DNA from: Monosiga brevicollis MX1
Taxonomy: Eukaryota; Opisthokonta; Choanoflagellata; Craspedida; Salpingoecidae
Direction: 5' to 3'
Length of the DNA stretch: 64,000 bases
Assembly: GCF_000002865.3 (NCBI RefSeq)
Contig: NW_001865071.1
Location: 16,180 to 80,179, forward strand
Shown here piece after piece: positions 25,548 to 38,056 of the stretch. Position 1 is the first letter of the stretch; each line of letters begins with the position of its first letter. The position numbers were made by a program, and so were the translations under genes. The notes beneath the pieces are model-generated. The model did no database searches. It was not told the DNA's origin and saw nothing but the letters and a program-made list of their open reading frames with translations.

Positions 25548-27466
25548 CTAGACACTGGCGACGGCTGAGGGATGGTGTTCCACGGAGGGATGCCGGGACT
25601 GGTGGGTGGCATAACCCGAGGGGGTTGGGTGAAAAATGTCAAACGCGCCAGGCAGGGCCGTTGCCGTGAGCTCGGGCAATGTGTGGATCTCGCCGTCAAT
25701 GTTCCAATAGACATCACGACCCCTTCATGTGAGCATGCAGCGGAGCAAGGCGTGAGGTACCCCTCGAGGGAAAAAAAAAAAAAAAAAGCCAACGTGCGAG
25801 CGCACAGGCACTTGAGCAAGGGCTGGAGCCTACCGTGTCATAAACACCATCTCCTCGCATTGCACCGTCTCGGCGTAATCGAGGGCCCATTGGGTACCCT
25901 ACAAGCACAAATTCAGATTCTCTGTCAGTTGCCTCAAAGCGCCTCACCCACTTTTCTCATCGACTCTCGGGAGCACCAGACACGTTGGCTCTTGGCGGGG
26001 GCGAGCACCGGACAAGACTTCACGTACAGGACCGGCAACCCGCGTCAGGAAGCGCAAAAAGCCAATTCGACCACATTCGCGGACAACAATGGCCTGAAGG
26101 TGGCCGGAAGAGGGGTTGGCGTGCGGGACCAGGCCCCGCTTGGACTGCTTGGAGCGCAACGGCATCAAGGCCACCGCCACCAGCTTGACTCTTTCCTCAT
26201 CTGCAAGCACGCCAGATGGTTTTCCGATGAATCGACGCATGCACCGAGGAAAGGTATTTGAAGCATGAGCAAATATGAAAATGGGGGATACTAGCACACA
26301 CACGCACACACACGCACACACACGCACACACACGCACGCATACACGCACAACTGCCATCACAACCTGCCCTGTCGCTCAGCTCTGTCGCTTACCGGGAAG
26401 AACAAAATCCGTCAGCTCAGACGCACCGGCTCGCCTGAGTTGAACGTGCATGCTGCCAAGCAACCCACATGAGCAGTCAATGATGGCAAAAGCAGGCGCC
26501 AACCAAGATCAAAACGTACTCGCGGTAGAGATGGTGAATGAGCACTTGCTTAAAGCCACTGTAGCTGTACCGCGCCGGCCCCATCCAACGATAACGCTCA
26601 CTGTCCTTGACAACCGCGCTGAAAAAACCATTGCACACAAAGTTGGTAGCATAACTACAACACAAACAATGCCAATAGAGTGACACCATAAACAAGCGGG
26701 CACCAGGGTGAGAGGCCGTCTCCACTGGTCTCTTTTTCTTGTCTGCAAGGTCGGCTTGGACAACGACGTACATGGTTCGCGACAGGTAGGGACTGGTCAC
26801 GCGGCAAAGATCAAGGGGGCGAGTGAGGCCGAGGAGCACAAAGACGGCCCACGTCCGGATGCTCTCGTTGCCACAGGTGCTAAAGGCAACGGTATTGGTG
26901 GAGCCAGACGGGAGAAGGCCGATGGGTAGTTTGCGACCATCGGTCCGCCACATCAGGCCATGCACGGCCTCTGCCAGGAATCCATCGCCACCCGCCACCA
27001 CGATGGCGTCAAAGCTGTCGACGTCCAGCTCCTGGATGGCTTCACAACACTCTTGAGCACGGGTCGTCACCAAAACATCCAGCGTGAGGCCGGCCGACTC
27101 CCAAATCTCGCGGGCCTTGGCAAAATTGCGAGGTGCCTCGCGCTTGCCGCCCACAGGATTGATAAAGCATTTTAAACGCCTGGGACGCCGTCTTTGATTG
27201 CATGCCACCGCCTGAGCAACGCTGTGGTGGTGTACGCGCCAAAAGGGATGGCCGGGCGCCAGGCGGACCCGAACAGCACGCGTCGCGTCAAGATCCACGG
27301 TATCCTGTAAAAGTCCATAGAGCTCGACGGCCTGTGGCAGCTCGATCACTTGATGCAACGTCCAGAGCGGGACGCGATACTGTCGCCCGCCATGCCGACG
27401 GGTCATCACAATAACCTCATCGTCCAGTTCGATCACCCACTGAGCCGAAATCTTAAGCTGCTTCAT
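25548..27466 (-). CDS. CERK: ceramide kinase (CERK family)
   Basis: CERK phosphorylates ceramide to ceramide-1-phosphate with a DAGK-type catalytic fold. Exons 27466-26520 and 26452-26394 fit in phase with one starting at 26200. Motifs are the nucleotide-binding INPVGGK, VVAGGDGFLAEAVHGL and IGLLPSGSTNTVAFSTCG. CERK-type blocks follow: VVKDSERYRWMGPARYSYSG, VALMPLRSKQSKRGLVPHAN and VRECGRIGFLRFLTR. The last exon reads YWNIDGEIHTLPELTATALP and stops at 25548. The joins between about 25690 and 25960 are unresolved; two splice choices give conflicting phases. ATG 27466 (MKQLKISAQWVIELDD) begins within what would be the PH-like N-terminal region, so an upstream exon is possible. A CACACACACG repeat lies in the second intron. 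Confidence 0.85.
26294..26340. repeat. CACACACACG minisatellite in CERK intron
   Basis: A ten-base period repeated about four times, ending in degenerate copies. It lies wholly in the intron between the exons at 26394 and 26200. Confidence 0.8.
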
Positions 27467-28285
27467 GGTCGCGTGCGCCGTGCAGGAGATCAAGGACTCT
27501 GGCCCCCACTCGTGCTGACCAGTCAGCAAAAGCCACTCTCACAAAATTTCTCCCTTGAAACAAGATGCAGCACGATACTTGATAACCGCACACCACTCCA
27601 CCCCCGCTAAGTGCCAGGGCACCCCGATGCCGGAGACGACCGCCTCGGCAGCCTGCCTTTTTGCCTACTGCGCAGTTCCAAGAAAGCCCGTGCCCGAATG
27701 GCTCCGTTGCGATACAATGACTTTTGTTACACTTTCACATACATTAATGTTACATTGCAGGGTGTGGTTTTATTTTATGCTAAGGTCAGATGGTTCAAAT
27801 TGGAGAGGTATTTCAAATTAGATGCTTCGCAATGAGAGATGGAGTGAAACGATTGTAATCAACGAGAGAATGCACCGAACGGCAACACTATCCAAGAGAA
27901 ACTATCAACGCATCAAAAGTTCATAAGCGAAATCATAGGCTATCTCACAGATAGACGCCAGATCGAGCGCGACCTCAGAGAAAGTTACGATATCTCTAAT
28001 TTTCTCAGAGATTCGGATCTCCAGCACACACCCCGATCGCGTGCACGTTTGCAGAGCAGAACGTGTGTCGGGCACTTTTTTTTTTTTTTCCGGGAGCATC
28101 AAGTGGTCGCGACGCGTGAGCGCGGGCGGGCGGCGGCGACGGAGGGTAGGAAAGAGGCCAACGACGAGGCCCAGAACAAGGCGTATCAGCCGGTTTACTG
28201 GGCGTGGCTGTGGACGCTGCGGTCTGGGGCTGCTTTGGCACTTGCTCTTGAGGACCCCGGAGCTGCTGGCAGCGCAGGGCTCGGG
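27467..28285. other. divergent promoter region CERK / KANSL3-like
   Basis: The two flanking genes diverge from here. About 27720-28020 is AT-richer than its surroundings, and a T tract lies at about 28076-28090. No gene is supported. Confidence 0.5.
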
Positions 28286-31038
28286 ATGGCGACCGAGCTA
28301 GAACGGCGCGTTCGCGCTGGCGATGCTGCTGCGCTCTTCGAGTCGGCTAGCACTATCCTACATGATGTATGCAGCGCTTGTACTCTGGAGGTGCCGCCTC
28401 TATGACCCCAGAATGCCAAGCAGTTCATCTCACCACCCGAATGCCTTGCAGCTTCGGACACAGGAGCTGGCGATTCGCGGGAACGACATCCATCTCCACG
28501 GCCTCAACGGCACCGGCGTTGACCCTCTTGCTCTCTACGTGGGCGCAGCCACTTCCAAGTTTCGACAGCTCCTTGCCAACGTGCGCCCCAACTCCCGCAT
28601 GCCCAGACCCCGCTCCCATCCCACCTCTCCCCGGCGCTGGTCTCATTGCCCCAAAAATACCCGCACCCTCGGCTACGCTTTCAGGTCAACTGGCAAAAGG
28701 AAGCCGTATTAAATTTGATGAAGACCATTTATCAGACCCATAATGAGCCCGAGCGCCAGTTGTGCTCCCGTGTACTCCAGCGCCTCCATCACAAAGTGCC
28801 CGAGCTTGTGCGCGAAGCCGGTCTCCTGGAAGCCGAGGAATTCTTTTCAGAAAACCTTCGCAAATGGATTGCCGCACCTCCAACCAAGCTCGTCTTATCT
28901 GAAAGCGAGGTACAACGCCCATTTTCAAAGTGTCTGTTTGCCAAGCACCCTCTCTTCCAATGCGCACCCCCAACTGATCCTGGCCTGTTTCCAATGCTCA
29001 GCGTCACCAAGGCAAGACCGATCCCATCCTCTGTCTCCTACCTTGCGAATACAGCTGGCGCCGTGGCTATCTGGCCGAGTGGCGCCAGCACTTTGAGCGA
29101 AAGTGGTAGGCATCCACCCTTGATTTCCTTTCGATGCCGTCCCTCCTTCAGCTCGCGTCGTGGCCGCTGCCCACCCCCTCACCCCGTTGATCAGGCACGT
29201 CATGTTGCCCGCCCCAGAGGCCGTCGCCAATGACCGACTTGACTTTGATGTCATCATGAAAAACGCAACCGATTTTGTATGTGCCCCAGCTCCAGCCCTC
29301 TGCCTGTCTGCTACCATCCAAAACACAACCTTCCAGCCAATCTCACCTGCTTGTTTCCCGCCTTGTAGCTGCAGACAGTGGCAGACCAATACAAGGATCG
29401 CTCGCTCGTCCTGGTGGCTTTTGGAATGGGCTGCAAGGTACGCACATCACAAAAACCCGGCGCGCTGCCTCCGCTTCCCTTTGCCCTTACACTTCCTCTT
29501 TCGCCTCACGCACTTTACTGTTCTGGCTTGCCCGTGCGTTTTCCGTGCGTTTTCCTCTCTTCTCCTCTGCCAGGCGGCCGTGGGCCTAGTTGGCAAGCCC
29601 AACGTCCGCATGCTCGTCTGCTTGGCCCCTATCCTCCTGGCACAACAAGACACCATGGCTTGGTATGCCCTGGGTCGTTGAGATGACATCTGTTTGTCCC
29701 ACGATCACGTCTGACTTGCTGCACCCATCCATCATGATAGCTCGCTCACGGCTACAGAGCTACAGCAACTGCGGCTGCCGACCGTCTTCGCCATTGGCGC
29801 CACCTCCCACGCCTGCCCCTTGAGCTTGATGGAATCCGTGCGTATTGCTTAGCACTTGCCCTGGCAATGCCCGCGCTCCCGCCACGAGCCGTCCCGCCCC
29901 GCCCCGCCTTCGCCTTTTCCTCAAACAATTGACATGCACCCACCCACCCCCACAGATTCGGACCAAGATGATGGCCGCCAATAGCCTCGTCGTTGTTCGG
30001 GATGGCAACGCCCACTTGCAAGTCAAGCACTTGCACAAGTGCAAAATGCGCCTCACGCAGCGCATGTCTGATCTTGTACGTCATTCTCTCCCATGTTCAT
30101 GGGTGCTCGAAAACGCATGCTTTCGTTGCCAACTGACCGACTCTTCCCATAGATGGTGCTGCAGCGAATCAACTCCTTTGTCCAAGATTACGTCGTCAAG
30201 GTTGGCTTGATTCGACCTCCTAGCCGTGCTTCCCCCACCCCGTGCTTGCCCCGCTTGCCTCTGACATCGCTACTCCCCTCCCCTTTTGGTAGAAACCAAC
30301 CCCTACCTATGTGCCTCACCATGTTCCCCACAGCGGTTATTACTCATCGCAGTATGCCGCTGCTGCTGCACGCATGAGCCCACTACAACATATGAATCTG
30401 CCCCGAACTGGCACGCCCAGCCCCCGGCCCATGGGACATTCTGTCAGCGGCACCAATGCGTTCACAGGGTCACCACTAACTGCGGCCTACGCCCGTGGTT
30501 CACCCACCCTAACCCCAGCTGGAGCACGCGCAGCCCAGCCCACGGTGGCGCGCCGACCCACCGCCACGACAAAGAAAAGCAGTTCGCGCACATCCAAAGC
30601 TGCCGCCCCAAACCCTGCTGTACAGGGTGTTCAGTCAACATCACTCACCACCAGTGCCAAGACACTCAATGGCGCCGCGTTTCGGCCCGCATCTTCCACC
30701 GGATCGACGACCTCTGCGCCCTCCACCCCCGCTGCGCCCAGCACTGCCCCCAGCACTGCCCCAAGTACTCCCACGACACCGGGAACGCCTTCCTCTGCAT
30801 CACTCCCTGGTATGTCAACCCACAACGCCGCAACTTCAAGTGTGCATTTGTAATGATAAACTCATGATGATGCCGACACCAAGGCCCCTTGCACAGCTCG
30901 CCAGCCAAGCGAGGCACAATCGCTACGCAATCACCGGATGCAGCCATACTCGACGATGGCAGCGGCGCTGCCCCAAACAAAAAGGCTGCTCGCCAACCCA
31001 CCCCGCGCGCCAAGCGTGCAAGTGACACCGACAAATAG
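28286..31038 (+). CDS. KANSL3: KANSL3-like alpha/beta-hydrolase-fold protein
   Basis: In animals KANSL3 is a scaffold subunit of the NSL histone acetyltransferase complex (with KAT8/MOF). The gene opens MATELERRVRAGDAAALFES with a GTATGC donor. Many small exons follow: AGLLEAEEFFSENLRKWIAA, LPCEYSWRRGYLAEWRQHFE, DFDVIMKNATDF, then DRSLVLVAFGMGCK|AAVGLVGKPNVRMLVCLAP, which occupies the place of the nucleophile elbow. LPTVFAIGATSHACPLSLME and AANSLVVVRDGNAHLQVKHL are the most family-like, matching the VLFVIGQ...SLVVVGG..D.LR pattern of KANSL3. The C-terminal 200 residues are Ser/Thr/Pro-rich with SPRP and APSTAPSTAP runs, likely disordered. A GTATGT donor and CTCGCCAG acceptor extend the tail to a basic end (PTPRAKRASDTDK). 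Exon borders are approximate. Confidence 0.72.
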
Positions 31039-32536
31039 TGCCAGCCTCGAGCAATTATCGACGGAACCGAGTGGCGTGCTGCAATAGATAGGCTTTTTGT
31101 TCTTCCATACAGTTTTAAAGTTTGATCACGTACATAGCGACGTCGTCCTTCTGGGAGAGAGGGGGAGGGGGAAGCTGAGCGTTGTCCATGAGAACCATGC
31201 ACCTTGGCTAGCCACGCCACCAATGTCTGAGAACATGTCATTCCCAACGATCTCCTGGCAATCAATATAAAAGCCCAGATATGGGAGCGTGTGGGCAACC
31301 CACCGGATGAGCTTTCGCCCATGCTGTCTCATGGGAGTTGCACCCTGAGCGATGTCACCACGTCAATGGCTTACTCAACCATGCTTACTGTTAATCCACA
31401 GAATCTGCAGTAACTCGCGCAAGTGCCTTAAACTATCGCTCAAACTCGGCACCGAGCAGAGAGGCCCAGGATGCAGACAATGGTATTAAATTGCTGCTGC
31501 AGTTGCAGGCTCACCAAGGTGCAGCACGGGAATGTTGGCTTTGCCTTGAGCTGCGAAAGTCGCCGGCCGAGCTTCTAAGAGCTTGAAGGCTGGGGTTCGA
31601 AACCGATGACCATTACTCTAACGATACGCTCGATCAATGCAAGACCAATCATAAAGAGACGGTGAGCGCATAGTAGGGTAGGTGGATAAAGCCATCTTAG
31701 CGTCGAGTGGGATTGACGGAGGCGAAGCTCACTCAGTCACTTTCTTGGCAGCCAGCAGGTACGGCGCGTGCGCCGCATCACCCATCCCCAGATCCAGCTC
31801 GCGGGCCATGGTCAGTGTCATACACGTGTTATGATCGCACTTTGCAAGCTAGGCATCCACTTACCCACCTACATTCACCCACACCAGCACGAGACAAGGC
31901 CCCAGGGTTGTGAGCAGCCTGCGGTGAGATTGAGCCCGTGAACAGCACAGCTTCCACTACAGATCAACAACCCACCACGCACCCAAGTGGCCAGAACCAG
32001 TCGGCAAAGATGCGCAGACTCAACGCATGTGATGTTGCCAGCAGTCCCGAACCCACGATTACCGATGCCACCAACACCACCAACACCCCTCTGTTGCGTG
32101 TGTGTCTCAAACTCGGACTTTGTCGAACTCTTTCAAACTCTCTCGAACTCCCACACTATGCTGTTCAAAATCCCACAACCGTTTGTTTGGCAATGGGTTT
32201 TCTGCTCGTAGAACTTGAATTGATACAAGCAGATCAAGCGGAATAAATCCGTTCCTCCGTTCGATTGCATGCGCTGACTCCTCTGTGTAATGCGCCAAGC
32301 TGGAGCACATGTCAACGCAAGCAAGCAGTGCCAAAGCAGCAGATCTTCATGTGAAGCCGTGACGCGGTCTGCGTGAAGTCTAACGCGACGAACACTGTGG
32401 TTGCCGCTCCACGCAGCTGCCTGCTCACCAGCGTGTCGTACTACCTGGCAATGACTTGCATTTCCAACCATTACGGTGGTCTATTCAATCGTGCACCGTT
32501 CAATCGTGCACCGACCTTCTTCTACCCACATTCAAC
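31039..32536. other. intergenic spacer, nothing recognised
   Basis: About 1.5 kb with only short frames and no clear gene. A short CT-rich set of near repeats (CTCTTTCAAACTCTCTCGAAC-like) lies around 32125-32150, and direct repeats of TTCAATCGTGCACCG occur just before the next gene (about 32482-32512). Confidence 0.45.
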
Positions 32537-34555
32537 ATGGCAGACAAGGCCGCCGACGAGAAGGCTGCCGCCGAGGCGAAGGAGAAGGCTGCCGCGGAGG
32601 CGAAGGAGAAGGCTGCTGAAGAGGCAAAGAAGAAGGCTGCCGAAGAGGCAAAGAAGAAGGCTGCCGACGAGGAGAAGAAGAAGAAGGCTGCCGACGAGGA
32701 GAAGAAGAAGAAGGCTGCCGAAGAGGCAAAGAAGAAGGCTGCCGACGAGGAGAAGAAGAAGAAGGCTGCCGACGAGGAGAAGAAGAAGAAGGCCGCCGAC
32801 GAGGAGAAGAAGAAGGCCGCTGACGAGGAGAAGAAGAAGAAGGCCGCCGACGAGGAGAAGAAGGCCGCTGACGAGGAGGAGAAGAAGAAGAAGGCTGCCC
32901 ACGAGAAGAAGGCTGCCGACGAGGCAAAAAAGGCTGCCGACAAGAGGATGATCACTGTGCGCAACGTTCTTAACGAGTTGGCCAAACGCCGTCGCGATTG
33001 CGCTCTGGCACCGCTGCTGTTAGGCGCCACGACGCCAATCATTATCGAGCAAATTGAGAAAAGTGTGGCTGTCGGAAAGTTCTACCTGAACATGGATGAA
33101 CAAGGACAGACGGCGAGGGGTGACGTCAGGCTGGCGATGGAAATCTACGCTTATCTGGAGCGTGAATTCCGGGTATTTTCAAAAATGCCGGAGATCGACC
33201 GAGCCATTTTGCAGAACCCAAGCTTCAACGGAGTGCAGCTGGCCGATCTCCGCTTGGAACTTGCCAACGCAAACGAGCGCTGGGAGCAGGTGCTCGCCGC
33301 GCTGGTGCGGGATGCTCTGTTCCGCCGTTTGCAAAGCCGGCATTTGCGTGCACAACTCACGGTCATTCACGATCGTGGCACCGACATTGAGGCGCTGATT
33401 TGTGAATCCCTCTTGATTCTTGCCAAACAAGTCTTGCCACATTGGCTGGAGTTTCATGAGCAGCATGTCAAGGCACAACTTTTTGACCTTGTTCAACTCT
33501 CTCTCGACAAAGTCCTTCAAGCTTTCCCCGCCCTTCATGCTGCCCTGCGCGCGACCCCATATGTGCCTAACGCTCTCGATGCCGCGGCTGATGATATCTT
33601 TCCTAATGGCGTCGAGGCAGACTGGTCCAAGGAAGTATCCTCAGTCCATGTGTCGGCTTCACCCGAGGTTGCTTCGGCGAAAGAATATGTTCACGTGCCA
33701 CCTCTTGAAAATGCCCCTGTCAGCGCGTTCGGCACAGCCTCCTCCGCGCCTGCGCCTTCCAGTACCACTCCCGAAGGGTTTTATCAGCGTGTACCTGCTG
33801 CTACAAGCCCCAAGCCAATGGAAGGCTCACTATTGGACCACATTAGCGTCAAGCTCATGGCTGAAGTTTACGTTCGAATTCAGCAGTGCGTGGTCAACGC
33901 GAACAAGGACTTTTGCCAAAAAACCGATAACGAGAAAAGACTCAAGCGCTCCATGTGGCTGAATGGCCCTCCGATGGCCTATCACCCATCCAATACGACG
34001 GGGGCAACACCGGCTCAGCCCCAAGTAACGCCGGACTCCACCACGAAGAAGACCACGGCCCATTTCTTTCGCGGTTTTGAACGAGTCAAGACAGCGGCGG
34101 CGACCAAGCATCTTACACAAATTGAGATGGCCCAAGGCGAGGCTGCCATCGATGATTTGCTGAATGGTGCTTCCCGCCTCTCGGACGATGAAGGCACGTT
34201 TGCAAAACTCGTTGAAAGCTGCGAGCCGGACGATGCCTTCCGGCTGGATGTGATGTCGGCTGTGATCGCCTTTTATCACCCTCGACTCGTTGGCTTGATT
34301 GTCAGCAGCTACAACGACAACGTTTGGGATCAGGTGCCCACCTTGCTCACGGAAAAGAAGCAAGGCACGCCCTCGCATACAGCAGAGGATGCTCGAGAGA
34401 AACTAATCAAACGGTAAGGTCGTGCTTGTTGTTCGTGCGGAGCCTGTTGTCGCTGGCGACTTTCCTCATGAATACGCCCGCCTGCCCGCAGTTTGGAGCA
34501 GCTAGTGTCGCCGACGGCCCCATCGCCGTCCACCCCCACCGCCTGCCCCGAGTAG
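32537..34555 (+). CDS. orphan protein with long Lys/Ala/Glu coiled coil, 646 aa
   Basis: Exon 1 (32537-34413) ends at a CG|GTAAGG donor and exon 2 (34492-34555) adds LEQLVSPTAPSPSTPTACPE in phase, replacing the stop otherwise met two bases later. Residues 1-135 are tandem repeats of ADEEKKKKA and AEEAKKKA, a very charged alpha-helical or single-alpha-helix segment. From about 137 the protein is globular: residues 140-330 are helical and Leu-rich (ITVRNVLNELAKRRRDCALA, GVQLADLRLELANANERWEQ), then a Pro/Ser/Thr linker, then a helical C-terminal part (GFYQRVPAATSPKPMEGSLL onward). There is no signal peptide and I recognise no family. The direct repeats immediately upstream may be in the 5' UTR. 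Confidence 0.75.
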
Positions 34556-34802
34556 GTTTTCTTTGCTACAGGTATCCTAGCTCGCTTCCCAGCCCCTTGT
34601 TCGTGTTCTCGCCCGCCAACTTGCCTTGTTCGCGTCCGCGCCCGCCGACTTGCCTTGTTCGTTGTTGTTTTGCGCGCATTTCGCCAAAAATCGATCGGCA
34701 TTAAGCAATGTCATTCATTCCACGCTTCTGCCTCTTCATCTTCGCCTCTGCTCCGTATCGATCTCCTGCCGCCGCTCTTTGAGCTAAATTTCTCCCTCAC
34801 TT

Positions 34803-34870
34803 CTCTCTCTACTCTCTCTACTCTCTCTACTCTCTCTACTCTCTCTACTCTCTCTACTCTCTCTACTCTC
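34803..34870. repeat. 9-bp minisatellite CTCTCTACT
   Basis: About seven perfect 9-bp units in the spacer downstream of the orphan coiled-coil gene. The rest of 34556-35232 has no visible gene and presumably holds the two convergent 3' UTRs. Confidence 0.9.
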
Positions 34871-35232
34871 TGACTGACTTCTCTGTCTTCTCCATCTCCC
34901 TGATCTCTTGTGTTTCTCGCTCCCGCATGTAATATCAAACAACATCAAGTATGCACGAGTCAACAAGAACTGAAGATACAGATATGAATTGTCAAATGCA
35001 TCAGAGCACACACGCAAGAGGTTAATGGCCCAAAGGACCAGGCACGGAAAAAAACAAAAGTGAAAAGAAGGGAAAAGATACGGGCGTGCAATGGCAACAA
35101 CGCAAGGGTGTGTTCGTGTGTCGCTCACAGGAACAATCGCAAGCACAGGGGCAAAAAATACGTGGGTTGTGGACAGTTGAGGCAATTACAATAGCAATAC
35201 AAGAGGGGTAGGGGTGTGGACGGGTGGGTTCC

Positions 35233-38056
35233 TTAAAAGAGACCAACGTCCTTCTTCTTGTTGAGCTGCTTCCACTTGGGAAGGGCGTTGAACTGCTCGC
35301 GGCTCATGCCAAAGACCGAGTTGAACTCACCATCAGCAAGGTACTGCTCCTTCTGGGTCTTGTCGATTGTGTCAGGCAGGTTGTTTGACTTGAGGTCGGC
35401 AAAAGAGAACTTTTGGTCGGTGCTAAAGGCTTCAAGGGCCTTGGAGACGCTGACGACCTCAACAGCCTCGCCCTGTGCGGAGAGCGCCGCCTTGAGCTGC
35501 TCGTAGTTCATGCCGTTGGACCACTTCTCGTCGTCCCACGCCATAAAGTGGCAGCGGAAGTTGGTTGGCTCGCGGCCCTGCTTGACCACCATGATGGCCG
35601 TGTCATCGCTCGTGCGGTCCGTAGGATCCGAGTCGACGTATTCCTTGGCCGTCTCCAGAGCGTGCTTGCGCTCCTCGACGTTGGCACCCGCACCAATCCA
35701 GACAAAGACCTCGAAGAAGGCGTCAAGGATCATGACGTCGTCCTCAATCAGGTCCTCCTGATCAAAGTCGAAAATCTCCTCGACATAAAAGTAGCCGCGG
35801 GCGTTGGAGCACTGGAACAGACGCGGGGGACGGTACTCCTGCATCTGGGCCTCCTTGACCTCAGCGTAGTGGGGACGGCCGTTGGCAATGTCGTGGCCCA
35901 GACCAGCCCAGAACTCGGCGGGCTCGCTGCCTTCCATGATGGATTCAACTTCGCGACGGCCACAGATGGTGGGGGAAATCTGGCGGCCAAACTCGCGCTC
36001 ATCACCGCTGCAGCCCTTGCCGAACCACAGGTAGCACTGCTTGGGGGTCTCGAGGATGAAGACATCGCCCGAGTTGAGGGAGGCAGGCTCCTCCTCGACC
36101 TGGACGGCGCGGGTGTCCCAGTCGTTGGTGCCGCGGACCTGGAAGAGGCGGGTGCCGTCCGTGTCGTAGCTGTCCTTGTCGTTCAGGTTCTTGAAGCCCG
36201 AAGCGTGGCCACCGGCGTGCACGACCATGCCGCCAAACTGCTGCATGACGAGGTAAAAGTGCGGGGGCTCCTTGTTCTGGACGACGCGGACCTGGACCGG
36301 ATCGCCACCGTACTCCTCATCGAGCTTGACGGCGTGGATGGCCGAGGCACCGCGCTCGTCCTGGGAAGACTTGAGGCCCTGCCAAAAGTAAATGATGTAG
36401 CACTTCTTGTCGTTCTTGAGGTAGGTGTAGAGCATGACGTACGAGTCGCCGCCGTAGAAGTGGCCGTACTGCTCCTTGGGAACGGGGGCGCGCTCAAAGT
36501 TCTCAATGCGCCAGACCTCGAGGGTACCCTTGCCGTCATCGGGCAGCGCGGCCTTGGCCATGTCGCTATCAGTCTGACGGTTGTGAAGGCTGGCGACGGC
36601 AAAGTGACGCTTCTGAATGGCCTTGGGCTTTTGGGCATACTGGCCCGGGAGGAGCATGTTGGCTTCGGGCCACGAGGCAAACTTCTCCTTGAAGAGAGGG
36701 GTCTCGCCGGTCTCGACGACACGGGTGACGGGGGTGTGGTTGGGGTAACCCTTTTGCTTGATAAAGTCGGTACCAGTGCGCATGGAGAAGGCGCGCTCCT
36801 CCTTGGTGGCGCCCTTGCCGACCCAGACAAAGATACCGGCGGGTCCGCAGTCGAGGATAAAGGCATCGTTGGTGTCGAGCTGCTCCTTCTTGTAGGGTTT
36901 CTCCTCGATGGGAGTGACCTGCATGGATCCCGAGGCGTCGGAGACACGGTAGAGGGTCATCTCCTTGACGGCGCTGCGCTCATGGGCGTCATCCGAGCCG
37001 GCTTCCTTGGCCGACTTGATCTTGGCGGGCTTGCTGCCGCCCATCTTGGCCCAAAAGGCAGTGTCGTCGTCCTTGCCTTGATCCAGGACGACAATCTTGG
37101 CGTTGCCACCACGCTCCTGATCACGGATGCGCTGGACAATCTGCATGGCCTTGGTCTTCTCGAGACGGCTAGCCTCCTTGCCGTTCCACTGGTAAATTTC
37201 CATAAAGGCATCGAGGATGAAGACGTCACCCTCGTTGACGCTGCCGGCCGAGACGGGAACCTCGGAAACGCGGATTTTGCGGCGACCCTTGACGTGCATG
37301 AGGCGCATGCGGTGCTCGCCCTCCTTGTCGACATGCTTGAAGCCCGAGGCCACGCCACCGGGCAGATACTGCAGACCACCCTTGAAGAGGTCGAGGAACT
37401 CGTCAGTTTCGTGACCCTGGACTTCGCGGTGCTGGACGGGCTCATCGCCGAGCGACTGGTCGAGCTCGACCGTCTTGTAGGCCGCGACACCTTGCTCGTC
37501 CTGAGACGAGTCCTTGCCGAGCCAGAAGTAGATGTGACGCTCAAGGGCGGGGCCGACTTGCTGTGGAACAGGGACATCAGGGAAAAAAAGTCCGGGAAGC
37601 GGAGCACGCAGGGAGAAAGGGATGAGCGACCAGAGCGAAAAGGTGCATTCTTGGCGAAAAGATGGACGGAGGGCCGCAAGGCCACATTGGCAGCTTGTTT
37701 CGCCCTCGTTTGGCAAATGGCAAAAGGGATGGCAGGCATACCTTGGTGTGAAGAATGATGTAGGCATCACCCTCGTGGAGCTGACCCTGGAAGGCCTTGT
37801 CGTTGGCGGGCTTCTTGACCACGGCCAGCTTCTCCACGCGCCAGATATCGAGGCCGGGCTTCTGACCAACGCCCTTGAAGCTGGCGTCGAAAACGGTGGG
37901 CATGCCCTTGGGAGGTGTGTAACCTGCAATGGAATGGGATCGGGGAGGAGAGCAGCACAGGTGTGACGTGAGCAAACAATCAAAAGTGGCGGGCATGCAA
38001 CGTTTGTGGGGGGAGGGGGAGGCGCATTGGTAGATGACTCGCGGGGCCTTACCCAT
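35233..38056 (-). CDS. VIL: villin (six gelsolin domains plus headpiece)
   Basis: Exons 38056-38053 (ATGG only), 37923-37742 and 37560-35233 sum to 2,514 nt, 837 aa, close to the usual villin length (about 827). The first exon holds one codon plus one base, a microexon-like arrangement fixed by the ATGG|GTAAGG donor. The first gelsolin unit reads PGLDIWRVEKLAVVKK and HEGDAYIILHTK. Later units show ERHIYFWLGKDSSQDEQGVA, NEGDVFILDAFMEIYQWNGK, GDSYVMLYTY and YFWQGLKSSQDERGASAIHA. The last 60 residues are a villin headpiece (FNALPKWKQLNKKKDVGLF). Villins cap, sever and bundle F-actin with calcium control, typically in microvilli, which would suit choanoflagellate collar microvilli (inference). 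No frame problem is seen. Confidence 0.95.

Noticed and set aside
25900-25950. Reading VRRFEATDRE as CERK coding sequence (RVKKF-like)
   Set aside because: It looks attractive, but the same bases form a good 49-bp intron (GTGAGG, CTGAC branch, TTGTAG), and neither choice keeps phase with the last exon. Left unresolved.
31580-31612. Possible tRNA (GGTTCGAAACC T-loop-like sequence)
   Set aside because: The T-stem pairs at only two positions and no acceptor or anticodon stem could be folded around it.
35413-37758. 781-codon open frame antisense to villin
   Set aside because: It mirrors the long villin exon, whose sense frame gives gelsolin domains and a headpiece. Antisense openness comes from the strong G/C third-position bias; the antisense protein has no domain.
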